Shown: one piece after another, positions 33,729 through 42,673 of the stretch | Layout: every line of letters begins with the position of its first letter | Position numbering within the stretch: the first letter of the stretch is position 1 | Origin: Dysgonamonadaceae bacterium | Lineage (GTDB): Bacteria > Bacteroidota > Bacteroidia > Bacteroidales > Azobacteroidaceae | DNA length: 64,000 nucleotides | Assembly (NCBI GenBank): GCA_031260045.1 | Contig: JAIRKO010000051.1 | Coordinates: 1 to 64,000, forward strand | Direction: 5' to 3' | Made by a program: the position numbers and the translations under genes | The notes under the pieces: model-generated | What the model was told of the DNA's origin: nothing | The model's database searches: none | Seen by the model: only the letters and a program-made list of their open reading frames with translations

Positions 33729-34169
33729 ATGAAAACAAAATTGAATTTATTATTTTTATTGTGCGCGTTCCTGTTTGCCTGCGAAGATTTGCTGAAAGAT
33801 CCTCTGGAGAATACTAAATGGGAATTGGTAAGTTTTGTTGTTGACGGAAATGAGGGAACACCCCAGTCGATCCATCGGATCGGATTTTCATTAAAAGACA
33901 GCGACAACTACTTTGAAGGGGAAACTTCTACAAACTTTTTCGAGGGATTCTATGAGATAAACTCTAAAACTTCTGAGTTTAAGGTAGTAGGTTATGGTGT
34001 CTCGGGGGGAGCTGAGGATGAAATGTTTAATGAAGAATACTCTTTTGTAAAATTATTACGTCAGGTTTATTCTTTCGAGTTGCGAGGAAATACATTGAAA
34101 CTTTTCCTCGTTGACGGAGACGTCGAAGGAAGTAAATCGAATTATTTGAGTTTTAAGAAAGTGAAATAG
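33729..34169 (+). CDS. Small META-like lipoprotein (copy 2)
   Basis: 146 residues, signal 'MKTKLNLLFLLCAFLFACED'. 'NTKWELVSFVVDGNEG' and 'FFEGFYEINSKTSEFKV' parallel copy 1, but the mature domains have diverged strongly while signal and 5' region stayed alike. An 'aaggag' lies 10 nt before the ATG. Outer-membrane lipoprotein of unknown function. Confidence 0.7.
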   Translation: MKTKLNLLFLLCAFLFACEDLLKDPLENTKWELVSFVVDGNEGTPQSIHRIGFSLKDSDNYFEGETSTNFFEGFYEINSKTSEFKVVGYGVSGGAEDEMFNEEYSFVKLLRQVYSFELRGNTLKLFLVDGDVEGSKSNYLSFKKVK

Positions 34170-34228
34170 AATCCGACGCGCTGGATTTTCCCGTACCGCG
34201 TTGTGAAAAACCAACGTGCTGGACGGGC

Positions 34229-34400
34229 GCTTTGCTACTGCGTCGAACTTATTTTTCTAACAACAACCTCAGTAGCAAAGCAGGGAAATAACACAAACGC
34301 CACCTCGTTTCTTATTATTAAATAGATGATATTCAAATAAGATAATAAGGTGTTGAGGGTAGTGTTATGTGCTATTGAGGTTGTTTTGTTGGAAAAATAA
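34229..34400. mobile_element. Palindromic MITE-like element (34249-34400) with an extra 12-bp inverted repeat
   Basis: 'ttatttttctaacaacaacc' + 'tcagtagca' (34249-34277) is an imperfect inverted copy of 34370-34400. Pairing continues inward ('taacac', 'ttatta'), so most of the 152 bp can fold as one long hairpin. It is flanked by AAC on both sides (34246-34248, 34401-34403), a possible 3-bp target duplication. A competing perfect 12-bp pair (34229-34240 with 34270-34281) covers the left edge. No coding capacity. Rest of 34170-34511: nothing recognised. Confidence 0.5.
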
Positions 34401-34511
34401 AACTGAAGAACCAAGACCGTCATATTCCATGACTCGCGCGGGATACTCTAAACGAACCTTAAATTTACAGAACCAAAAACTAATGAAGCGACAATAAAAC
34501 AGATAACGGAT

Positions 34512-34724
34512 ATGGCAATTAAAAAAGCACAAGAAAAAATCGTGTTTGTTTCGCTCAATAAAGAAGCGTTGCGTGCTTATCAAATGCGGGAAATGGCGCT
34601 TCGGACTATACCAGCGGCATTAATCATGCGCGTCGCGAAGGGCGACAGAAAGCATTGTCGGGAAGTTTTTAAATTACATGAAGCAGGCAAATCTATGGAA
34701 GAAATCAGGAAACTGATGGAGTAA
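34512..34724 (+). CDS. Small basic hypothetical protein
   Basis: 70 residues, 'MAIKKAQEKIVFVSLNKEAL', predicted mostly helical, with 'LHEAGKSMEEIRKLME' at the end. I do not recognise the family. The C-terminal 'AGKSMEEIRKLM' looks like a short helix-turn-helix-type pattern, which is weak evidence. It ends 20 bp before mdh in the same direction, so co-transcription is likely. Confidence 0.6.
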   Translation: MAIKKAQEKIVFVSLNKEALRAYQMREMALRTIPAALIMRVAKGDRKHCREVFKLHEAGKSMEEIRKLME

Positions 34725-34744
34725 CATTTTAAATAAATTATTGT

Positions 34745-35668
34745 ATGGCAAAAGTAACAGTTATCGGCGCCGGAAATGTAGGCGCAACATGTGCAAATGT
34801 TCTTGCACTCAACAAAGTAGCAGGCACGGTAGTAATGCTTGACGTAAAAGAAGGCGTATCCGAAGGAAAAGCAATTGACGTGCTGCAAAGCGCGCAAACA
34901 TTGGGATTTGAAACAAACGTCGTTGGCGTTACCGGCGATTATTCCGCAACCGCCTCTTCCGATGTGATAGTCGTTACGTCGGGCATTCCCCGCAAACCGG
35001 GAATGACGCGCGAAGAACTAATCGGTACGAATGCAAATATCGTGAAAACCGTGATAGAAAACTGCCTCCGCTATTCCCCCAACGCAGTGTTTATCATTAT
35101 CTCCAACCCGATGGATACGATGACTTATTTGACGCTGAAAGTTTCGGGATTGCCCAAAAACCGCGTTCTCGGAATGGGTGGCGCGCTCGACAGTTCGCGG
35201 TTCAAATATTATTTGAGTCGAGCGTTGAACGTCAATCCCGCGCAGGTGGACGGAATTGTCATCGGCGGACACGGCGATACGACCATGATTCCGTTGAAAC
35301 GTTTCGCCACATACAACGGAATTCCCGTATCCGAATTGCTGGACGCGCCTACCCTCGACAAAGTGGTTGCCGACACGATGACGGGCGGCGCCATCCTGAC
35401 CGGTTTGTTGGGTACGTCGGCTTGGTATGCGCCCGGCGCTTGCGGCGCTTACGTGGCAGCAGCCGTTATACACGACTACAAACGGTTGATTCCCAGTTGC
35501 GTTTACCTCGACGGCGAATACGGACAAAAGGACATTTGTATCGGCGTACCGGCGGTTATCGGTCGCAACGGCGTTGAAAAAATCGTTGATTTCAAACTGA
35601 ACGGCGAAGAAAAAGCCTTGTTTGAAAAAAGCGCGGAAGCTGTTCGATCAACAAACAAAATCCTATAA
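34745..35668 (+). CDS. mdh: Malate dehydrogenase
   Basis: 307 residues, LDH-like MDH type. NAD-dependent interconversion of malate and oxaloacetate. Rossmann motif 'VIGAGNVGATCANVLA', substrate loop 'TSGIPRKPGMTREEL' (Arg residues for the dicarboxylate), 'IISNPMDTMTYLTLKVSGLP' and catalytic His in 'GIVIGGHGDTTMIPL'. Confidence 0.95.
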   Translation: MAKVTVIGAGNVGATCANVLALNKVAGTVVMLDVKEGVSEGKAIDVLQSAQTLGFETNVVGVTGDYSATASSDVIVVTSGIPRKPGMTREELIGTNANIVKTVIENCLRYSPNAVFIIISNPMDTMTYLTLKVSGLPKNRVLGMGGALDSSRFKYYLSRALNVNPAQVDGIVIGGHGDTTMIPLKRFATYNGIPVSELLDAPTLDKVVADTMTGGAILTGLLGTSAWYAPGACGAYVAAAVIHDYKRLIPSCVYLDGEYGQKDICIGVPAVIGRNGVEKIVDFKLNGEEKALFEKSAEAVRSTNKIL

Positions 35669-35670
35669 AG

Positions 35671-35725
35671 TTAAGAGTTAAGAACTCAAGAAAAATTGTT
35701 CTTAACTCTTAGTTCTTAACTCTTT
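35671..35725 (+). terminator. Inverted repeat after mdh, possible terminator
   Basis: ttaagagttaagaac (35671-35685) can pair with either of two copies of gttcttaactctt (35698-35710 and 35712-35724). A related 'gttcttaactctta' is at 22273-22290. The weak T-run makes termination uncertain. Confidence 0.5.
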
Positions 35726-35730
35726 AATTT

Positions 35731-36360
35731 ATGGTTGATGTCATTCGCAAAGGAATCATAATCGGCATTTTGGTTTCGGCGCCAATGGGTCCAATTGGCT
35801 TGCTTTGTGTCCAGCGAACGCTGAATAAAGGACCTTGGCACGGTTTTTTCTCCGGCGTGGGGGCTGCATTTTCCGACCTGTTCTATGCCGTATTTGTGTG
35901 CCTTGGTATGGGGTTTGTGATAGATTTCATCGAAGGGCATCAAACCATTTTACAAATTTTCGGCAGCGTTTCCCTGCTGTTTTTCGGCGTTTATACTTTC
36001 CGTTCCAATCCTTTCAAACGGGTACATATGCCGAAAGAAAACATCAATTCCTTTTCTCAAGACTTCATTACCGCTTTTTTCCTCACCCTGTCTAATCCGT
36101 TTATTCTGCTGGTTTACATCGTGTTATTTTCGCGATTTAACTTCATTTTGCCTGAAGAAAAAACGGTTTCCATGCTGTTGGGATTATTGTGCATATTAAC
36201 GGGCGCCCTGTTGTGGTGGTTTTTGATTACTTTCCTTGTCGGAAAATTAAGGAAAATCATGAATTTACGGGGGCTGTGGCTGGTAAACAAAACGGTGGGG
36301 GCGGTGATTATCGTTTTATCGGTTTTGGGGTTGGTTTATCCGGTGATGACGCGCAGGTGA
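35731..36360 (+). CDS. LysE-family amino-acid exporter-like membrane protein
   Basis: 209 residues, about six TM helices. 'GILVSAPMGPIGLLCVQRTLNKG' carries the conserved PxGP region, 'GFFSGVGAAFSDLFYA' follows, and 'FFLTLSNPFILLVYIVLFS' is the second signature. The family exports amino acids or related small molecules. Specific substrate unknown. Confidence 0.85.
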   Translation: MVDVIRKGIIIGILVSAPMGPIGLLCVQRTLNKGPWHGFFSGVGAAFSDLFYAVFVCLGMGFVIDFIEGHQTILQIFGSVSLLFFGVYTFRSNPFKRVHMPKENINSFSQDFITAFFLTLSNPFILLVYIVLFSRFNFILPEEKTVSMLLGLLCILTGALLWWFLITFLVGKLRKIMNLRGLWLVNKTVGAVIIVLSVLGLVYPVMTRR

Positions 36361-36407
36361 AAAAATAAAATTAAGCCCGTCACCCCGCGCGATGCGCAAA
36401 CCGCATA

Positions 36408-38168
36408 TCACTGACCTGTGGAAGACCCAAACTTCAACAAAAATATAACTCGCTCGCCATCACGAGTTTTATTCTGATATTCATCCAACAACGTAAACCG
36501 ATAATTTTTGCCGTAACGCCGCGATATTTTTTCAAAACTCTCTTTCCCCGTCAACAAAAACCCGTCCGACGGACGCTCCTTTTCAAAATTCCTGAAATGA
36601 TTGTGCAGATAAAAATTCAAGCCGTACAGATTGCCGTACTCCAATAAATTGTTGGTAACAAATAAATTATCTTCTCCTATCGGATATTTTTTCCGCAAAC
36701 TTTCCGCATATGGTTTTACGCTGATGCCGTTTTTATACGCAGGAAGGAATATTCCGTCCAAAACCATGTTCAATGCCAAATAAACGCCAATCGTAGCATA
36801 CAAAACCTTTAAATAATTTTTCTTCCTCGAATGCCTGAAAAAGACAAACAGCGAATACAGCAAAGTTAGCAACAGCAAAACATGCGCCGTCGAAAAACCC
36901 TCAAAAGACCGCCACATACAGGCAATTGCATCCAAACTCCGTTGACTTTTCGTGAAATAAGCGGCAAGCGATACCGGATCCAAAACCGGAAAAATCACCG
37001 TCAACAAAACAATCAGGCTTACAATACAGGCAATTACACTGATAAAAACGTCAAAAACAAAAGAAAGTCCAGGTTTGTTTTCCCGCAAATGCAGGACATA
37101 TTGCGCCATGAATATCGAAATAAACGGATAAGCCGGCATCAGGTAAACGCTTCTCTTACTCATCGGTATGCAATAAAAAACAAAAATAACAATCGTCGCC
37201 GTCGCCGAAAAAAGTTTGATTTTGTCCTGATGCACAAAAGAATACCACAACGATTTTATATCCGGCATTTTATTTGTATAACAAAGTCCAAACAGGGAAA
37301 TGAGCAGCAAAACCGTCCAAGGAAGAAACCCTGCGGCAAGCGTCCATAGATTATACCACCACCCCTCCCGATGACCCAAATCATAACGAATGTTCAAATT
37401 TTCGGCGCCTAAAAAACGCCCGAAATTTTCCGCCCACACAATGTCCAGAAATTCTTTACCGCCCACCCCGTAAGCCGACAAATACCAAATCAGCGGTAAA
37501 ACCAACGCCGCCAATGCCGCCGGAAGCAATTTACCCGCTATTTTCAATACATTGTATTTCAGGAACAAAAGGTAAATGCCGAAAACAAGCAGGGGTAAAA
37601 CAATCCCCACCGGTCCTTTGGTCAATGCCGCCAATCCCAATGCAATAACCGCCCACACCGGAAACCCTTTCAGTTGCTTCCGTTCCTCCCACCGGAACAA
37701 ACGGGTTAATGCCCAAACGATTAGGAAAGTGAGCAACATATCCACGCGGGAAGTCATTGCCGCGCGGTGCAACTCAAAAGACGTCGCCAAAATCAACGTC
37801 GCAAAAAAAGCATTCTGCATTTTCAGGTTTTTACCGAAAAAAAGAAACACCGTTGCGATTAAACCCACAAAAGCCAATGCCGACGGGAGGCGGGCGGAAA
37901 AGGGCGTAACTTCGCCCCGCGGCAAAGAAAAAACCGCCATCAACCAATGAGTTAACGGCGGTTTATAGGCAATTTCATCGGCGTATGCTTCCGGCAAAAT
38001 CCACTGTTTTTTTTCCAGCATGGAAACGGCTACCGACGCCTCGCGCGGCTCTCCCTTGGTGTAGAACTCTCCTTTGCCAATCCACAAAACGACGCTGATA
38101 AAAGTAATCACTATCAGCAATAGCATCGGCTTTTCCAAATAAAAATACTGCAATGTAGGCGAACGCAT
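36408..38168 (-). CDS. ArnT/PMT-like membrane glycosyltransferase
   Basis: 586 residues, about a dozen TM helices. The first periplasmic loop has 'KGEFYTKGEPREASVAVSML' and 'YKPPLTHWLM', matching the catalytic loop of ArnT-type (GT83) enzymes. 'ALTRLFRWEE' and 'ALTKGPVGIVLPL' are also typical. Such enzymes move a sugar from a polyprenyl-phosphate carrier to lipid A or another envelope acceptor. Sugar and acceptor are not known. First of three minus-strand glycan genes. Confidence 0.85.
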   Translation of the reverse strand: MRSPTLQYFYLEKPMLLLIVITFISVVLWIGKGEFYTKGEPREASVAVSMLEKKQWILPEAYADEIAYKPPLTHWLMAVFSLPRGEVTPFSARLPSALAFVGLIATVFLFFGKNLKMQNAFFATLILATSFELHRAAMTSRVDMLLTFLIVWALTRLFRWEERKQLKGFPVWAVIALGLAALTKGPVGIVLPLLVFGIYLLFLKYNVLKIAGKLLPAALAALVLPLIWYLSAYGVGGKEFLDIVWAENFGRFLGAENLNIRYDLGHREGWWYNLWTLAAGFLPWTVLLLISLFGLCYTNKMPDIKSLWYSFVHQDKIKLFSATATIVIFVFYCIPMSKRSVYLMPAYPFISIFMAQYVLHLRENKPGLSFVFDVFISVIACIVSLIVLLTVIFPVLDPVSLAAYFTKSQRSLDAIACMWRSFEGFSTAHVLLLLTLLYSLFVFFRHSRKKNYLKVLYATIGVYLALNMVLDGIFLPAYKNGISVKPYAESLRKKYPIGEDNLFVTNNLLEYGNLYGLNFYLHNHFRNFEKERPSDGFLLTGKESFEKISRRYGKNYRFTLLDEYQNKTRDGERVIFLLKFGSSTGQ

Positions 38169-38221
38169 AATTTTTTAAATTTAGGCGGTGAGACGTACTC
38201 ATCCTTAACGTATTTGAAGTG

Positions 38222-38229
38222 CAAAGGTA
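38222..38229 (-). promoter_or_regulatory. -7 box of the ArnT-like gene
   Basis: The minus strand reads TACCTTTG + C, 54 nt upstream of the ATG. Confidence 0.45.
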
Positions 38230-38350
38230 AAAAAAATATATTATATGCTTGGTTAAGGGATGTTGTGGTGTTTTATTAGGGAAATATTTAATAACGAAAA
38301 GTGCGTTTTGTTTCGCAGAACTGCGTTTCAAATTGTCGCGAGGAAATACC

Positions 38351-38390
38351 GCAGCCGTTATTGCGAACCGCAAGCGGTGAAGCAATCCGG
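38351..38390 (+). repeat. REP-like repeat (type A)
   Basis: 'gttattgcgaaccgcaagcg' + 'gtgaagcaatccggaaaaa'. Contains the full hairpin accgc/gcggt. Good reference copy for the undisrupted repeat. Confidence 0.65.
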
Positions 38391-38418
38391 AAAAATAATT
38401 TGAACTAATTATGAACAA

Positions 38419-39402
38419 TTACTTACTTTTTGATTTTTTTTTCTTCATTTTACCGATAAACCTCAACAAATTATAATGCTTCCGCCTTTGAAACAAATAA
38501 TAGGGAAGTTTTCGGAGGTACTCGCCCGTCAAACCAGCGTCATTTACTTCCCGAAACCATGCAAACCATTTTTTGCAAAACAAACTGTTCCAAGGTTTAT
38601 CGTATCCGGCATAATGAAGTTGAACCGGATTTTTCAAAGATTCGATAAACAAAGATTCGGCATTTTCCAAATCGCTGTTAAAAATATCCGGCGTCGTTTT
38701 AATAGAGTAAAAACCGGCGCAAACCATGCAAGAACAGGGCAAATAACCGATATTCGGATAACAACAGATATTAATTACATCCTGTTCCGGATATATGAGA
38801 TTTTCCAAATGTTTTTTATAATAAGCGCGCATCATCTCCCCGCCCCCCGTTCGTAATTTACGAATATTTAATATAATATATCCTGCCCCAATCCCTTTAG
38901 ACAGGATGTTTTTTTCCACAGGCGTATAATTTGCATTTTCCCATACCTTTCCCGTATTTCTAAACACGCTCCTTATGCCTTCTACAAGATAGTTCGCATC
39001 TTGGTTCACATAAAATGACTTTGAAATATCCCCCTTAAAAACGACGTCCACATCGGAACATATAATCCTGTCATATTGAGGAAAAATCACATCTGCAATC
39101 AATTTATTGAATATTTCCTTTGAAAAATGGCATTTATTTTTGATCTGTTCCCAATCCGAATTTTGATGAAATTCTTCTACATTAATAAATTCCAAAGAAG
39201 CATTTGCCGCGAAAGGTCTTACCGTTTTTAATATTTTGGATTGATTTTCGCCCGTTAGACCGTCATGCAACACATAGAGTTTATAGAAATACCGTTTATC
39301 CGCATATTTTAACAAAGAATATACGGCAATTTGAGCCGGAAACGCATAATTGTTGTTAAAAGTAAAGAACACGGGGATAATGTTTTGTGTCGAAGTCTTC
39401 AT
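38419..39402 (-). CDS. Glycosyltransferase family 8
   Basis: 327 residues, cytoplasmic. 'IIPVFFTFNNNYAFPAQIAVYSLLKYAD' is the GT8 N-terminus, the metal-binding DxD is in 'RIICSDVDVVFKGDI', 'GAGYIILNIRKLR' follows, and 'VQLHYAGYDKPW' is the C-terminal His-containing motif. Likely LPS core or outer glycan assembly (galactosyl- or glucosyltransferase). The very basic end (KMKKKKSKSK) may bind the membrane. Confidence 0.9.
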   Translation of the reverse strand: MKTSTQNIIPVFFTFNNNYAFPAQIAVYSLLKYADKRYFYKLYVLHDGLTGENQSKILKTVRPFAANASLEFINVEEFHQNSDWEQIKNKCHFSKEIFNKLIADVIFPQYDRIICSDVDVVFKGDISKSFYVNQDANYLVEGIRSVFRNTGKVWENANYTPVEKNILSKGIGAGYIILNIRKLRTGGGEMMRAYYKKHLENLIYPEQDVINICCYPNIGYLPCSCMVCAGFYSIKTTPDIFNSDLENAESLFIESLKNPVQLHYAGYDKPWNSLFCKKWFAWFREVNDAGLTGEYLRKLPYYLFQRRKHYNLLRFIGKMKKKKSKSK

Positions 39403-39501
39403 GTCATATATTATGTTTACTAATAATAAAATTTGAATTTATGGCTGCAAACATACATGAAAAGCATGGATTTACCAAACTATCGGGATAAAAAATCAGG
39501 G

Positions 39502-40416
39502 CTATTTTGCAACTATCCCGCGCAGCAAATACCTTGCCAAGCGTTTCCACGAAAAAAAGACGGTTTTATTATCCAATACCTCATTTCGCGAAATAAATTT
39601 CGGATGTTTTAACGGAAAACTTATGGGCAAAGCCGGTCGGCACAGTTTTTTGTTCTTTTTCGACGTATGCGTTGCATTCACATCGCCGATTCCGATGTTG
39701 GTCACCATATTAACCCCAGGATAAACAGACAGTTGATTTTGCAGCCGCAAGCCGAAATAATATTGCGGACTCCAAGCGTTGATACCGTTTTTATTGTTCA
39801 ATGTATCGTGAATAAAAGACGAAAAGTAAATTTCCTCCATTTTGTTGTAAAACAACATTTTGCGCTTGTCTTTATGCGTTTCCCAAAAAGTGAAATTAAC
39901 GTCGTAATTTTTCCAAACTCGCCGCCAACTCGCCCATCCCCAAATGTGAACAACGGAACTGAAATCATAACTAAATCTCTCATCTATAACGCCCTGCAGA
40001 TAATTGTTTCCGCTGATATGCCCTATCCGTTCGTCGTCTTTGTACCTGATAAGTAATTCTTCGCAAAAAGGGAAAAATGAAAGGTCGGGCAGGCAGTCAT
40101 CTTCCAAAATCACGCCCATTTCTTCCTGTTCAAAAAACCATGAAATAGCGGTGGTTACGGCTATTTTAAGACCTAAATTCCTGTCGTGGAAAAGCGTTTT
40201 TACCTCGCAATTCCAATCGACACGGCTGATAATAGCCCGCGTTTCGGCGCTACGTTGCGCTTCGCCGGGCTTGTTGGGACGCGGGGCGTCGGCTGCCACA
40301 TACAGTTTTTTCGGTTGAATTTGCCGGATGCGTTTAAATACCTTTGCGGTTGTGTCCGGATTGGCGAAAATGATGAATAAAATGGGTGTGTTGTACATAT
40401 TTTTTGAATGTTTCAT
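39502..40416 (-). CDS. Nucleotide-diphospho-sugar transferase, HlpA-like
   Basis: 304 residues; M7 (40398) is an alternative start. GT-A fold: 'TPILFIIFANPDTTAKVFKRIRQIQPKKLYVAADAPR', 'LFHDRNLGLKIAV', DxD-like 'VILEDDCLPD', 'ISGNNYLQG', 'WGWASWRRVWKNYD'. This is the family sometimes annotated as hemolysin-activation/HlpA-like. Probably adds a sugar to a surface glycan together with the GT8 gene 99 bp downstream. Confidence 0.82.
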   Translation of the reverse strand: MKHSKNMYNTPILFIIFANPDTTAKVFKRIRQIQPKKLYVAADAPRPNKPGEAQRSAETRAIISRVDWNCEVKTLFHDRNLGLKIAVTTAISWFFEQEEMGVILEDDCLPDLSFFPFCEELLIRYKDDERIGHISGNNYLQGVIDERFSYDFSSVVHIWGWASWRRVWKNYDVNFTFWETHKDKRKMLFYNKMEEIYFSSFIHDTLNNKNGINAWSPQYYFGLRLQNQLSVYPGVNMVTNIGIGDVNATHTSKKNKKLCRPALPISFPLKHPKFISRNEVLDNKTVFFSWKRLARYLLRGIVAK

Positions 40417-40504
40417 AATTATATATATTTTAGACTACATTTTAAGAAAAAGGTTTAAATCTTTATAAATTGCTCGTTAGAAAAATTTGTAATTACTGAG
40501 AATA

Positions 40505-42517
40505 CTACGTCCGGTTCAAATTCTGCAGCATCTCTTCCAGTTTCATTAATTCGTCGCGATATTGCGCCGCCTCAAGAAACTCAAGTTTGCCGGCTGCATC
40601 CGTCATCGCCTTTTTCGTTTTGGCGATTGTTTTTTCCAAATCAATTTTCGTCATGCGTTGAATAACCGGATCGGCGGTTATATTGACAACTTCCCGTTTG
40701 AGAGCGGCTTGCGGGGCGATTTTTTCTTTAAGCAGGGACGATGAGGTATTTTTGATTATCTGTTGAGGCGTAACGCCGTGTTTTTCGTTGTGCAGCAACT
40801 GTTTTTCCCGTCGTCGCAGCGTTTCGTCAATGGTTTTTTGCATACTTTCCGTCATTTGGTCGGCATAAAAAATTACTTTCCCGTTGACGTTTCGCGCCGC
40901 CCGTCCCGCCGTTTGGGTCAGCGAGCGGTGGGAACGCAAAAATCCTTCTTTGTCGGCGTCGAGGATGGCTACGAGCGAAACTTCCGGCAAATCAAGCCCT
41001 TCCCGCAAAAGATTTACTCCGACAAGCACATCAAAATAACCTTGCCGCAGTTTTTCCATGATTTCGATGCGCTTCAAAGTCTCCACATCCGAATGAAGAT
41101 AAGCCGCATTGATGCCGAAACGGACAAAATAGGCGTTCAATTCTTCCGCCATCCTTTTGGAAAGCGTTGTAACCAAAGTCCTTTCGCCCTGTTCGGTTCG
41201 CCGGTTGATTTCTTCCATTAAATCGTCAATTTGATTCAGGCTCGGACGCACTTCTATTTCCGGGTCAAGCAATCCGGTGGGGCGGACAACCTGCTCCACA
41301 ATAATCCCTTCGCTCATTTGCAGTTCAAAATCGGCAGGCGTTGCGCTCACAAAAATTTTTTGCGGCGTGAGGGATTCAAATTCGTCAAAAGTCAGCGGGC
41401 GGTTATCCATTGCCGCCGGAAGCCGGAAGCCGTATTCCACCAGATTGATTTTCCGGGAATGGTCGCCACCGTACATGGCATGAATTTGTGGAATGGTAAC
41501 GTGGCTTTCGTCGATAACCGTCAGGAAATCTTTCGGGAAATAATCTATCAAACAGAACGAACGGCTACCGGCAGGACGCCCGTCAAAATAACGGGAATAA
41601 TTTTCAATGCCGGAACAATATCCCAATTCGCGGATCATTTCCAAATCGTAAGTAACCCGGTCGTGAAGCCTTTTGGCTTCCTCAATCTGCTCGCCATCTC
41701 TGAAAAATTGCACCCTTTCGTTCAAATCGGCGCTAATTTGCCCGATGGCTTGACCGGTGCGCTCGCGGGTTGTAACAAAAATATTTGCCGGATATATGGA
41801 ATAATGGTCGACAACTTCAATGGTGGCGCCGGTCTGGGGGTCGAAGGTGTAAATTTCTTCGATTTCATCGCCCCAAAAAAGGATGCGCAAAGCCAAATCG
41901 TCGTAAGCGGGATAAATGTCGACCGTATCGCCCTGCACCCTGAATTTTCCGCGTGTAAACTCCTCCTGATTTCGTGAATATAAACCGTCGACTAATTTTC
42001 TCAGCAGGGCGTTGCGCAGCAGCGTCTGCCCTTTTTCTACGAAAACCGCGTTTTCCTTGAAATCGTCGGGATTACCGATACCGTACAGGCAGGACACGGA
42101 CGATACGATAATCACATCTTTCCGTCCCGACAAAAGGGCGGAAGTAGCAGAAAGGCGGAGTTTTTCTATTTCGGAATTGATGGACAAATCCTTTTCGATA
42201 TAAGTGTTTGTGGATGGGATGTAGGCTTCCGGCTGGTAGTAATCGTAATAGGAAACGAAATATTCCACCACATTTTTCGGGAAGAAATTTTTAAATTCGG
42301 AATACAACTGGGCGGCTAAGATTTTGTTGTGGCTCAAAACCAGCGTAGGTTTATTCAATCGGCTGATAACGTTGGCAATGGTGAACGTTTTTCCCGAACC
42401 GGTTACGCCAAGCAAAGTCTGATAAGGCATTCCCCGTTTCACGCCGGCGGTTAATTCCGCAATCGCTTCCGGTTGGTCGCCGGTTGGCTTATAATTCGAT
42501 ATTAATTCAAAATCCAA
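40505..42517 (-). CDS. uvrB: Excinuclease ABC subunit B
   Basis: 670 residues when started at a TTG at 42517, giving 'MDFELISNYKPTGDQPEAI', the normal UvrB N-terminus. The frame is open to 42556, but that part overlaps the -7 box (42554-42561) and has no ATG. UvrB scans damage in nucleotide excision repair with UvrA and UvrC. Motifs: Walker A 'LLGVTGSGKTFT', beta-hairpin 'YYDYYQPEAYIPSTNTYIEKD', 'VIDESHVTIPQ', helicase motif VI 'QTAGRAARN', and a C-terminal UVR motif ('KAMTDAAGKLEFLEAAQYRDEL'). Confidence 0.95.
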   Translation of the reverse strand: MDFELISNYKPTGDQPEAIAELTAGVKRGMPYQTLLGVTGSGKTFTIANVISRLNKPTLVLSHNKILAAQLYSEFKNFFPKNVVEYFVSYYDYYQPEAYIPSTNTYIEKDLSINSEIEKLRLSATSALLSGRKDVIIVSSVSCLYGIGNPDDFKENAVFVEKGQTLLRNALLRKLVDGLYSRNQEEFTRGKFRVQGDTVDIYPAYDDLALRILFWGDEIEEIYTFDPQTGATIEVVDHYSIYPANIFVTTRERTGQAIGQISADLNERVQFFRDGEQIEEAKRLHDRVTYDLEMIRELGYCSGIENYSRYFDGRPAGSRSFCLIDYFPKDFLTVIDESHVTIPQIHAMYGGDHSRKINLVEYGFRLPAAMDNRPLTFDEFESLTPQKIFVSATPADFELQMSEGIIVEQVVRPTGLLDPEIEVRPSLNQIDDLMEEINRRTEQGERTLVTTLSKRMAEELNAYFVRFGINAAYLHSDVETLKRIEIMEKLRQGYFDVLVGVNLLREGLDLPEVSLVAILDADKEGFLRSHRSLTQTAGRAARNVNGKVIFYADQMTESMQKTIDETLRRREKQLLHNEKHGVTPQQIIKNTSSSLLKEKIAPQAALKREVVNITADPVIQRMTKIDLEKTIAKTKKAMTDAAGKLEFLEAAQYRDELMKLEEMLQNLNRT

Positions 42518-42553
42518 AGCAAATGTTTTCTCAAAATTGTGGGATAATGAGTG

Positions 42554-42561
42554 CAAAGGTA
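42554..42561 (-). promoter_or_regulatory. -7 box of uvrB
   Basis: The minus strand reads TACCTTTG + C. Transcription would begin near 42548, which excludes translation starts upstream of that and supports the TTG start at 42517. Confidence 0.55.
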
Positions 42562-42601
42562 CTTAGAATTTTGGAGAAAAAGGTGCAACGGGTAAATAAG
42601 C

Positions 42602-42645
42602 CCGTCATTAGACTTGTTGCGAACCACGAAGCAATCCAGAAACAC
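42602..42645 (+). repeat. REP-like repeat (type A variant)
   Basis: 'cccgtcattagacttgttgcg' broken as 'cccgtcatt' + 'agacttgtt' + 'gcgaaccacgaagcaatcc'. Compared with 38351-38390 it has nine extra bases (agacttgtt) identical to the terminus of the MITE-like element family. Possibly a recombination or excision scar. A related 'agacttggtgcgaacc' occurs inverted at about 4285-4300. Confidence 0.55.
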
Positions 42646-42673
42646 AAAGAAAAATTACCGCGCAATCTGCGAA

